Assembly: GCA_030832095.1 (NCBI GenBank)
Contig: JAURJT010000076.1
Coordinates: 1 to 38,163 of the forward strand
Length of the DNA: 38,163 bases
From: Gammaproteobacteria bacterium
Lineage (GTDB): Bacteria; Pseudomonadota; Gammaproteobacteria; Burkholderiales; Burkholderiaceae_B
Direction: 5' to 3'
Position 1 is the stretch's first letter, and each line of letters begins with the position of its first letter. Both the position numbers and the translations under genes were made by a program. A model generated the notes under the pieces. That model did not search any database and was not told the origin of the DNA. It saw only the letters and a list, made by a program, of their open reading frames with translations. Of this stretch, positions 31,754 through 38,163 are shown piece by piece.

Positions 31754-32671
31754 TTAATGCGCGGCGAGCATGGCTTTTATTAAATCGTCGACACTTGCAA
31801 AAACGCGTGCCCCCGCGTTTTCGAGCGCACGTTTTTTGGCCTCAAAGGTGCCCGTATTACCATGCACCACCGCGCCCGCATGCCCCATCACCACACCCTC
31901 GCGCGCGCCATGCCCGGCAATCACGGCAAAGGTGGGCTTTGTGCATTTGGTGTCGATTAAGGCCTGCGCAAATTCTTCTTCTTCAGAGCCGCCAATTTCG
32001 CCTACTAAAACGATTTGTTTGGTACGGGGGTCCGCATTAAAAAAGGGCAGCACTTCAGCAAAACGAGTGCCTTTGCACGCGTCGCCACCAACGCCGATCC
32101 AAACACTTTGGCCCAGACCGCAGTCCACCAACCGGTGATTGGTTTCGTAAGACAGGGTGCCGCTTTTGGCGATGACGCCAACCGAGCCTGGGTGCAAAGA
32201 TACTGACGGAATAAAACCCAGTTTGGTGCGACCAGGCACGGCCACGCCTGGGGTCGAGGCGCCCACCCAGCGTGCACCGGCAGCCTGCACCAACGCGCGA
32301 GCCCGTATCGCATCGGCCACAGGCATGCCTTCGGTGACGGTCACGATCAGTTTGATGCCGCCAGTAACGGCTTCGCTGATGGCGGCGAGCACCTCAAAAG
32401 GGGGAACCATCGCAACGCTAGCCACCGCACCGGTTGCCTTGACGGCTTCAGCGCAAGACCGAAAGACAGGCGCACCGTCTACGTCTTTCAAGTCAGCCGA
32501 CTTGCTGCCCGCAGGGGCGGTGCCACCGACGATAGCCGTGCCATAGGCGCGCATCAAGGCGGCATGCTTACGACCCATACGGCCGGTAATGCCCTGCACA
32601 ATGGTAGGCAGCGCTGCAGTCGGATCAAATAAAAGTGCTAAAGGATCATTGGGAAAGAGATGAGTTGTCAT
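31754..32671 (-). CDS. ADP-forming acyl-CoA ligase alpha subunit (SucD-like)
   Basis: This 305-residue protein resembles the alpha subunit of succinyl-CoA synthetase and malate-CoA ligase (MtkB). IVQGITGRMGRKHAALM is the CoA-binding opening; GVIAKSGTLSYE and WIGVGGDACKGTRFAE follow. VMGHAGAVVHGNTGTFEAKK contains the phosphorylated His264. Compared with Escherichia coli SucD the start has a 19-residue extension before the CoA domain. Its ATG overlaps the beta-subunit stop, so the two subunits are made together. No other citric-acid-cycle gene is present, and it is paired with an acyl-CoA dehydrogenase and a Bug receptor, so a dedicated catabolic ligase is more likely than the housekeeping enzyme. 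Confidence 0.82.
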   Translation of the reverse strand: MTTHLFPNDPLALLFDPTAALPTIVQGITGRMGRKHAALMRAYGTAIVGGTAPAGSKSADLKDVDGAPVFRSCAEAVKATGAVASVAMVPPFEVLAAISEAVTGGIKLIVTVTEGMPVADAIRARALVQAAGARWVGASTPGVAVPGRTKLGFIPSVSLHPGSVGVIAKSGTLSYETNHRLVDCGLGQSVWIGVGGDACKGTRFAEVLPFFNADPRTKQIVLVGEIGGSEEEEFAQALIDTKCTKPTFAVIAGHGAREGVVMGHAGAVVHGNTGTFEAKKRALENAGARVFASVDDLIKAMLAAH

Positions 32672-33807
32672 GCTGCTTGCCCTCGAGCGAGCGCAACGAC
32701 TTGATCGACCGCTTTCTCTAAATCAGTTTCTACGACCAATGAGGCATTGGCGCTTGTCAGTGTCTGGATGGCTGTTTCGAGACCATTACCAATTAAGCGA
32801 ATCACAATCGGGATTTTGATATCTTGGGTTTGTTCGAGTGCGATCAAAATCAGGCGCGAGAGCTCTGCTAAATCGGTGACGCCAGCAAAAAAGTTCATCA
32901 AAATGACTTTAACGTTTTTACCTTCGCCAATCCAGCGAAGCACTTGAATTAAGCGGGTAGGCTCGCCTCGAAATTGCCCCGTGCGAATATCTACAAAATT
33001 AAAAGGCTTGCACCCACGACGGGTGAGCTCGTCGACCAGTTGCATGCTCAAGCCCGCGCCAGTCGTCAGCATACCGACATCGCCGTCTTCATCGAGTCGC
33101 ACAAAATCAAAACCGTGATCGATTTTGAGAGAGGCCTCAGGGTAGGCGTGGCCACGTTCTTTTAGCAAAGCGAGTAAGAGCGGCTGGCGTTCGATGGCAT
33201 TATCGTCGGCGACTAGTTTCGCGTCACCCGCAATCCAGCTGCCGTCGGGTTGCACAAAGAGAGGGTTGATTTCAGTCAGAGTCAGTTCGAGCTGAAATAA
33301 AGCGTCGCACAGCTGATGCGCCGCTTGCGTTAACGCGGTCTGTGCAAAGGCTGGTAGCTGTTGAGCCAATTGTTGAGCGGCAAGCTTCACTGAGTTGATT
33401 TCAAAGTTCGCTTGCTGCTGGAGCATGGCACCGCTGGCCGAATGTTGCTCAACTTCAACGCCACCTTCTGCTGACATCAAAATGATGACTTTGCCTGAAG
33501 AGGGATCAAGCATCAGGCTGACGTAGCACTCTTGCCCCGAGGCGGGTTGCTCGATGCGGCACTCGTGCACGCGATGGCCGCGCACCGTAGCGCCCACCAG
33601 TTTGTGCAGCGCCTGCTCAAGCTCTGACGCATTGTTGGCTCTGACGATGCCGCCCGCTTTGCCGCGCCCCCCAACGGGGATCTGTACTTTGACAAAGCAG
33701 GGGTAGCTCACTGTTGGGCGAGCTGAGCGATTGGCGAGTACGCCAACCGGAATTGAAATACCAAATTGCGCCAGCAAAACCTTGGCGTCGTGTTCAAGCA
33801 GCATCAT
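32668..33807 (-). CDS. ADP-forming acyl-CoA ligase beta subunit (SucC-like, ATP-grasp)
   Basis: This 379-residue protein resembles the beta subunit of succinyl-CoA synthetase or malate-CoA ligase (MtkA). CFVKVQIPVGGRGKAGGI is the ATP-grasp lysine-glycine region and LTEINPLFVQPDGSWIAGDAKLVADDNAIER the magnesium-binding region. The C-terminal CoA-ligase part shows MLTTGAGLSMQLVDEL. It differs from Escherichia coli SucC where that protein has NFLDVGGGATKE: here the segment reads NFVDIRTGQFRGEP, with the glycine triplet lost. This may alter acid recognition. The start is ATG 33807, with AGGAG 12 bases upstream, which is a long spacing. The gene is first in the operon; its stop overlaps the alpha-subunit start. 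Confidence 0.82.
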   Translation of the reverse strand: MMLLEHDAKVLLAQFGISIPVGVLANRSARPTVSYPCFVKVQIPVGGRGKAGGIVRANNASELEQALHKLVGATVRGHRVHECRIEQPASGQECYVSLMLDPSSGKVIILMSAEGGVEVEQHSASGAMLQQQANFEINSVKLAAQQLAQQLPAFAQTALTQAAHQLCDALFQLELTLTEINPLFVQPDGSWIAGDAKLVADDNAIERQPLLLALLKERGHAYPEASLKIDHGFDFVRLDEDGDVGMLTTGAGLSMQLVDELTRRGCKPFNFVDIRTGQFRGEPTRLIQVLRWIGEGKNVKVILMNFFAGVTDLAELSRLILIALEQTQDIKIPIVIRLIGNGLETAIQTLTSANASLVVETDLEKAVDQVVALARGQAA

Positions 33808-34035
33808 GGTGGCTGCGGTCTCCTAGTGAGGCTTTCTATTTGTTAAGGGCGTAGTGTGCCCAATTTATCGGATTGGTTCAAACGCGGAAAACGTGGGAGT
33901 GAAGGTAAGAACCCTGCATTCGGGATTCCGGCGATGTTTTGGTGTCAAGAGAGCCTTGGTATGGCGTATCCAGCGTGGAAAGCCCGAATGTTGCGCCGCG
34001 CTGAAAGCGATCAGACTTGACATCTTCTCTAAGCG

Positions 34036-34074
34036 TAGTATCGCATAGCAATACTATCGTCATATGTTACTATC
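34036..34074. promoter_or_regulatory. Candidate HigA operator upstream of higB
   Basis: TAGTAT (34036-34041) and ATACTA (34051-34056) form an inverted repeat with a 9-base spacer, and TACTATC recurs at 34052-34058 and 34068-34074 as a direct repeat. The sequence is AT-rich and ends 19 bases before the higB start. HigA antitoxins usually repress their own operon from such sites. Confidence 0.45.
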
Positions 34075-34093
34075 TTATCTCGTTACTAAATAG

Positions 34094-34372
34094 ATGATTC
34101 AAACTTTTCGCTGCAAAGACACTAGAGATTTATTCGAGGGTAAATCCGTGCGCCGCTTTGTCAATATTCAAGCGGTCGCGATGCGCAAAATGGCGATGCT
34201 GAATCGTTCGGTCACGATCAATGACCTAAGGGTGCCGCCTGGCAACCGCCTTGAACTGCTAAGTGGTGATCGTGCCGGGCAGTACAGCATCCGAATCAAT
34301 GCCCAGTGGCGCTTGTGTTTTAGCTGGACGGGGCGTGATGCTCAAGACGTTGAATTGATCGACTATCACTGA
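34094..34372 (+). CDS. higB: HigB-type toxin (plasmid maintenance system killer)
   Basis: HigB is a RelE-fold ribosome-dependent mRNA endonuclease. The product has 92 residues: LFEGKSVRRFVN, then RKMAMLNRSVTINDLRVPPGNRLELLSGDRAGQYSIRINAQWRLCF (given in outline) and DVELIDYH at the end. The segment RVPPGNRLE..GDRAGQYSIRIN.QWR is the family hallmark. The ATG at 34094 has no strong ribosome binding site but an AT-rich leader. The toxin gene precedes the antitoxin gene, the order of higBA loci, with ten bases between. Intact toxin, no truncation. Confidence 0.9.
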   Translation: MIQTFRCKDTRDLFEGKSVRRFVNIQAVAMRKMAMLNRSVTINDLRVPPGNRLELLSGDRAGQYSIRINAQWRLCFSWTGRDAQDVELIDYH

Positions 34373-34382
34373 GAGAGTAAAT

Positions 34383-34688
34383 ATGCCAACCGTTGCCTAT
34401 CCCACCCCAGGTGAAATTCTGGTTGAAGAGTTTTTAAAACCCTTGGGCATCACCCAATATCGCTTAGCAAAAGAGATCGGCGTGTCGCAGCGCCGCATCG
34501 GCGAAATCATCGCTGGCACCCGCGCAGTGACGGCTGACAGCGGTTTAAGATTTTCGCGCTACTTCGGAACTTCAGATGATTTTTGGACAGGTTTGCAATT
34601 TGACCTAGACCAGCGAAAGGCGAAAAATGCGTTAAAAGCGGTGTTGAAAAAAATTAAACCTCACGCGTCGGTTCCGCAGACGGTTTAA
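34383..34688 (+). CDS. higA: HigA-type antitoxin (XRE helix-turn-helix)
   Basis: HigA neutralises HigB and represses the operon. The 101-residue product starts PTPGEILVEEFLKPLGITQY, the family opening, then has the XRE helix-turn-helix RLAKEIGVSQRRIGEIIAGTRAVT and the closing SDDFWTGLQFDLDQRKAKN. GAGAG lies before the ATG at a good distance. Its last 35 bases overlap the 3' end of the convergent MFS gene (34654-34688), so its tail is antisense to that gene. Full length. Confidence 0.9.
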   Translation: MPTVAYPTPGEILVEEFLKPLGITQYRLAKEIGVSQRRIGEIIAGTRAVTADSGLRFSRYFGTSDDFWTGLQFDLDQRKAKNALKAVLKKIKPHASVPQTV

Positions 34689-35859
34689 CTGAAATCAAGC
34701 ACAGCGCCGCAAAGCTGCACATGGCCAGCCCAAAGGTCAGCCAAAGTACGCCAGTGCCCCATTGCGTTAACGCTAAGCCAAACGTGAAGGGGGCGATGGC
34801 TTGTGCAAACTTAGCGGGCATGGTGAGCCACCCCTGTCGACGGCCAAAGCCTTGCGGGCCAAACAGGGCTAAGGGTAAGGTTCCTCTGGCAATAATTAAA
34901 ATGCCGTTGCCCAAGCCATGCAAAATGACAAAGAGCGCAGCAAAGGGGGCACCTAACACCACTAGCACAGCGATACCCAATGGGTGAGCCACAGCAGCAA
35001 TTCGCGTACCAATTAAGGGGTGTAGCCGTCTTAAAAACGTGAAGTCGAGGATTCGACCTGTAATTTGAGCAGGGCCCACTAGCGCACCAATCGAAAAGGC
35101 GATCGCCAGAGGTACGCCGACCCCTTCTAATAGACGGGGCAGGTGTGACATCATGCCCATGCTGATAAAGCCGCTCGAAGCGAACACAAAGGCCAGTAAC
35201 ACCGTAATGTATTTTTCACGCTTGGGGTCGTGCACGACTGCGCTTGGTTGAGCGGTTTGATTGTGTGTTTCAGCAGGGGCCGCGGTGTCGACATTGTCAG
35301 AGGCTCGAGGGATAAACATGTTGAGGGGCAGCGCGACCAAGACATTCATAGCCGCCCAAAACCAACAGACCCCGCGCCAGCCGTAGCGCGCCTCGACAAA
35401 CACTGAGATCGTCCACCCCGCGACGCTGGCAAACCCTGCGACCATCGTGACCCCGACGAGCGCATTGTGTGATTTTTTGCCAAATATTCGTACGATTGCG
35501 GCAAAGGCGACCTCGAACATGCCGGTGGCCATGCCTAACCCTAACACAGCATAAGCCAGCAACAGTAGACCAAGCCCTTGTGCAAGCGCCAACAGCGAAA
35601 GCCCAGCTGCCAGCAACAAGTTTGAGGCAATCAGTACGGGTCGGCCACCAAAGCGATCCACCAGTTTTCCGGCCGTTGGGCCGGCAAGCCCCGAGACGGC
35701 GAGCGCGAGCGATAAGCCGGCATACACCGTGGCACTTGAGATAGATAGCTCAATGCTTGCGGGAACTGCCATCACAGCGGGCAGGTAATAGGCGCCTGCA
35801 TGCGAAATCACTTGAGCAGCACCCACGACGGTGACGGTTCGATAGACGCGGTTGGTCAT
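34654..35859 (-). CDS. MFS transporter
   Basis: This is a 401-residue major facilitator with about twelve hydrophobic segments. GKLVDRFGGRPVL fits motif A (G-x-x-x-D-R-x-G-x-R). A charged central loop (about residues 190-215, ASDNVDTAAPAETHNQTAQ) joins the two six-helix halves. The ATG at 35859 gives a natural N-terminus (MTNRVYRTVTVVGAAQVI). It belongs to the monocarboxylate/oxalate-like MFS branch by general look, with no substrate inferred. It overlaps higA by 35 bases at its 3' end and is divergent from a gene of unknown function. Confidence 0.8.
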   Translation of the reverse strand: MTNRVYRTVTVVGAAQVISHAGAYYLPAVMAVPASIELSISSATVYAGLSLALAVSGLAGPTAGKLVDRFGGRPVLIASNLLLAAGLSLLALAQGLGLLLLAYAVLGLGMATGMFEVAFAAIVRIFGKKSHNALVGVTMVAGFASVAGWTISVFVEARYGWRGVCWFWAAMNVLVALPLNMFIPRASDNVDTAAPAETHNQTAQPSAVVHDPKREKYITVLLAFVFASSGFISMGMMSHLPRLLEGVGVPLAIAFSIGALVGPAQITGRILDFTFLRRLHPLIGTRIAAVAHPLGIAVLVVLGAPFAALFVILHGLGNGILIIARGTLPLALFGPQGFGRRQGWLTMPAKFAQAIAPFTFGLALTQWGTGVLWLTFGLAMCSFAALCLISVKPSAEPTREV

Positions 35860-35951
35860 TGGGTCAGGACTTAAAGGTTAAACGGCAAGTCAGCCAACGC
35901 GGTAGGTCGTTTGAATTCTGGTTTGGTTGGTTGGCCGCACAGGCTATTATT

Positions 35952-35965
35952 AACCAAGTTTGGTT
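35952..35965. promoter_or_regulatory. Palindrome between divergent MFS and unknown genes
   Basis: AACCAAGTTTGGTT has perfect 6-base arms around GT. It lies 93 bases upstream of the MFS start and 61 bases before the gene at 36026, inside their shared promoter region. It is a likely protein-binding site; no adjacent regulator gene is visible. Confidence 0.35.
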
Positions 35966-36025
35966 CAAGCGTTTGCCGCCAGTACGTTGCTTTAAGATTC
36001 TTGGCGTTTTTTCTTAAGCGAGTTT

Positions 36026-36568
36026 ATGGAAATCTCTCAAATTCAGCTCAACTACATCGATGTTGAAGATCGCATGGTGCTGCGGATCAACATGGGCGTT
36101 GAGCAACACTTGACCTTGGTGCTCACTCGACGGATTGTGCGCTTTATGCTCGACAGCCTTTCGGTTTTGTTGCAGCGCATTTCGCCTGCTGAGCCAATCG
36201 CACCGCACTCTAGTGCTAGTGCAAACGAAGCGCCGGCTGCGCTCGGACAAATTGGCAAAGACACGGCACCGTTTGAAGAACGTGCCCCAGAAGGTAACGT
36301 GTTGAATGTTGGCAGCGCGGCGGTCTTGGTGAACAACGCGGCTTGCCAGCAAACGGATACCGGGTTGACCTTTACCTTTTTGATTGAGCCCTTGCAGCCC
36401 GTGAATTTGAATCTCTCAGCGCACTTGGGCTTGGGCGTTTCTCAACTCTTGACTGAGTTATCCCGTCGTGCCCAATGGTTTGACGTGACTGCAATTGGTC
36501 AGCGCGAGACAAGTAAAGAAGCATTAATGGATTTGATGCCAAACCAAGGGTCGGTGACGTATCATTGA
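36026..36568 (+). CDS. Conserved protein of unknown function
   Basis: I do not recognise a named domain in this 180-residue protein. It opens MEISQIQLNYIDVEDRMVLRINM, followed by LTLVLTRRIVRFMLDSL, a beta-rich start then an amphipathic helix; similar openings occur in small proteins of unknown role in Betaproteobacteria, as far as I recall. The middle (about 58-95) is rich in Ala, Pro, Ser and Glu and looks like a flexible linker. The last part has strands and the segment LSAHLGLGVSQLLTELSRRAQWFD. No signal peptide. The ribosome binding site is weak. It is alone on this strand between palindromes and could belong to no operon. Confidence 0.6.
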   Translation: MEISQIQLNYIDVEDRMVLRINMGVEQHLTLVLTRRIVRFMLDSLSVLLQRISPAEPIAPHSSASANEAPAALGQIGKDTAPFEERAPEGNVLNVGSAAVLVNNAACQQTDTGLTFTFLIEPLQPVNLNLSAHLGLGVSQLLTELSRRAQWFDVTAIGQRETSKEALMDLMPNQGSVTYH

Positions 36569-36599
36569 ATACAAGTGATTTCATCAATCATGCATGAAA

Positions 36600-36619
36600 C
36601 GCTGATGGTGCATTCAGCG
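36600..36619. promoter_or_regulatory. Short inverted repeat upstream of the M20 peptidase gene
   Basis: CGCTGA (36600-36605) and TCAGCG (36614-36619) pair around eight bases. It lies 31 bases after the preceding stop and about 70 before the M20 start. It may terminate the unknown-function gene or be part of the leader; the following sequence (about 36638-36660) is very AT-rich and could contain a promoter. Confidence 0.25.
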
Positions 36620-36688
36620 CTAGCACTGCAGTGATAACAGATAATTAATAATATTTTCTATCCAGATAACGTTTGCGTGAGCCTACCC

Positions 36689-38101
36689 ATGAGTCGTCAA
36701 CAATCCATCGATCTCGCTACTGCCTACTTTGATCAAGGTCACTTCCAGGCCACGCTCGCACGTCGCGTTGGGATGGCCACCGAGAGCCAAGAACCAGGCA
36801 AGGTCGAGATCCTTATGTCATATCTCACGCAAGAGCTCACGCCTTATCTGAAGACCATGGGCTTTACCTGCAAAATGATCCCGAATCCGGTTGAGGATCG
36901 CGGTCCATTTTTAGTGGCAGAGCGTCTTGAACAAGGTGCTGACTTCACCGTGTTGAGCTACGGACATGGTGATGTCGTGCGTGGCTATGCCCCGCAATGG
37001 AACAAAGGCCTAGCCCCCTGGGACTTGAAAATTGAAGGTGACCGTTGGTATGGCCGCGGTACCGCAGATAACAAAGGTCAGCACACGATTAACCTCGCGG
37101 CGTTAGAGCAAGTCATCAACACGCGTGCTGGGCGCTTAGGCTACAACATCAAACTATTGATCGAGATGGGCGAAGAAATGGGCTCACCTGGTTTGCGCGA
37201 AGTGTGCGAACAGTATGGTGACTTGTTGAAGGCTGATTTGTTTTTAGCTTCAGATGGCCCACGCGTATCAGCCTCACGCCCAACATTATTTTTAGGGTCA
37301 CGCGGTGCGTTTAACTTTGAGTTGAAGTTAAATCTGCGCCAAGGTGCACATCACTCGGGTAACTGGGGCGGGTTGCTGCGTAACCCTGGTATTCGTCTGG
37401 CGCATGCGATTGCTTCGATGGTCGATGCAAAGGGGCGTATTTTGGTGCCTAAACTGTTGCCCAGTTCGTTGCCTGAAAACGTGAAGCGTGCACTCGCTAA
37501 TATTGAAGTGGGGGGCGGGCCCAACGATCCTGATGTCGATCCTGACTGGGCCGAACCCGGTCTGACACAGGCCGAGCGTGTCTTTGCCTGGAACACCTTT
37601 GAAACTCTTGCGTTTAAAACTGGCAATCCAGACGCGCCGGTGAATGCGATCCCCGGCTACGCGATTGCCTTTTGTCAGTTGCGTTATGTAGTCGGTAGCG
37701 ATAACGAAAACTTTTTAAAGCATATTCGCGACCACCTTGATGCGCACGGCTTTACCGATGTCGAGGCAGCCGCCAGTCGTGGTGAGGCGGCTGAGGCGAC
37801 GCGCTTAGATCCCGATAATCCTTGGGTCAAAATGGCGGTGGCATCTATTACGCGCAGCACCGGTAAAACGGTTGATGTTTTACCCAACTTGGGCGGCACC
37901 TTACCGAACGATGCCTTCTCTAAGATCTTAGGTCTGCCAACCGTATGGGTGCCGCACTCGTACGCGGCCTGCTCGCAACACGCTCCAAACGAACACATGC
38001 TGGGTTCGGTCGCCCGCGAGTCTCTGCAGTTAATGGCGGGCTTATTTTGGGATCTTGGCGACGAGGGCGCGCAGATCGCTGCAGCGGGTGTACCAGCGTA
38101 G
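36689..38101 (+). CDS. M20 family metallopeptidase/amidohydrolase
   Basis: This 470-residue zinc hydrolase has the M20 metal ligands in order: YGHGDVV (His93, Asp95), GTADNKGQH (Asp127), EMGEEMGSPGL (Glu162-Glu163, base and ligand), SDGPR (Asp189) and a C-terminal NEHMLG histidine. Segment GAHHSGNWGGLLRNP lies in the dimerisation domain insertion typical of the long di- and tripeptidase or ArgE/DapE-related group. ATG 36689 is chosen; GTG at 36677 is in frame but neither start has a clear ribosome binding site. It lacks a signal peptide, so it is probably cytoplasmic. The gene is complete; 62 bases of noncoding sequence remain to the window end. The substrate (peptide, N-acyl amino acid or other) is not evident. 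Confidence 0.82.
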   Translation: MSRQQSIDLATAYFDQGHFQATLARRVGMATESQEPGKVEILMSYLTQELTPYLKTMGFTCKMIPNPVEDRGPFLVAERLEQGADFTVLSYGHGDVVRGYAPQWNKGLAPWDLKIEGDRWYGRGTADNKGQHTINLAALEQVINTRAGRLGYNIKLLIEMGEEMGSPGLREVCEQYGDLLKADLFLASDGPRVSASRPTLFLGSRGAFNFELKLNLRQGAHHSGNWGGLLRNPGIRLAHAIASMVDAKGRILVPKLLPSSLPENVKRALANIEVGGGPNDPDVDPDWAEPGLTQAERVFAWNTFETLAFKTGNPDAPVNAIPGYAIAFCQLRYVVGSDNENFLKHIRDHLDAHGFTDVEAAASRGEAAEATRLDPDNPWVKMAVASITRSTGKTVDVLPNLGGTLPNDAFSKILGLPTVWVPHSYAACSQHAPNEHMLGSVARESLQLMAGLFWDLGDEGAQIAAAGVPA

Positions 38102-38163
38102 ATTTGCGAATAGTCAAGGGGTGAAAGACCTGTTGAAATCTTCTTTTAACTGCTAGTTCGTGC

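Noticed and set aside
33854..34063. Two short open frames (64 and 61 residues) between the SucC-like gene and higB
   Set aside because: They overlap each other on opposite strands, have no ribosome binding site or known motif, and I could not place them as remnants of a known gene.
1..38163. CRISPR array, tRNA, rRNA, insertion sequence or prophage
   Set aside because: No regularly spaced repeats, cloverleaf sequence, transposase, integrase or phage gene was seen by eye in any part of the window.

Overview
The window looks like a chromosomal segment of a betaproteobacterium of the order Burkholderiales, most like the Alcaligenaceae. G+C is about one half by eye. The clues are three Bug-type periplasmic solute receptors scattered without their membrane partners, a DUF2889 protein, a SYLF lipoprotein-like protein, and dense acyl-CoA catabolism genes (two CaiB-type and one acetyl-CoA-hydrolase-type CoA-transferase, three acyl-CoA dehydrogenases, an AMP-forming and an ADP-forming acyl-CoA ligase). 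No rRNA, tRNA, CRISPR array, insertion sequence or phage gene was recognised. This is a judgement from gene families, not from a database search.

Layout, left to right. 1-217: the end of a DUF2889 gene. 313-6715: a six-gene rightward operon of CitE-like lyase, class III CoA-transferase, class I CoA-transferase, acyl-CoA dehydrogenase, MaoC-like hydratase and MFS transporter. The lyase, transferase and hydratase families are those of itaconate (C5-dicarboxylate) breakdown. 6895-9428: a secreted histidine phosphatase, an alpha/beta hydrolase and undecaprenyl-diphosphatase (uppP). 9478-16082: two orphan Bug receptors, an FAH-family hydrolase, a second CaiB-type transferase divergent from an unusual crotonase, and a cupin-like protein. 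16217-19708: a SYLF protein, then a radical-SAM sulfatase-maturating enzyme convergent with a serine-type sulfatase.

19911-29288: a TetR repressor divergent from an eight-gene operon (livG-livF-livK-livH-livM, acyl-CoA dehydrogenase, MDR oxidoreductase, AMP-forming acyl-CoA ligase). It reads as one uptake-and-activation unit for an unidentified carboxylic acid, with a palindrome overlapping the likely promoter. 29413-33807: a leftward operon of an ADP-forming CoA ligase pair (SucC/SucD-like), an acyl-CoA dehydrogenase and a Bug receptor, another uptake-activation-oxidation unit. 34094-34688: a HigB/HigA toxin-antitoxin pair whose antitoxin gene overlaps the end of a convergent MFS gene. 36026-38101: a conserved protein of unknown function and an M20 metallopeptidase.

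The common theme is import of organic acids, conversion to CoA thioesters by three different chemistries (transferase, AMP-forming, ADP-forming), and oxidation, hydration or cleavage. Substrates cannot be read from sequence; those named are inferences from family and neighbourhood.
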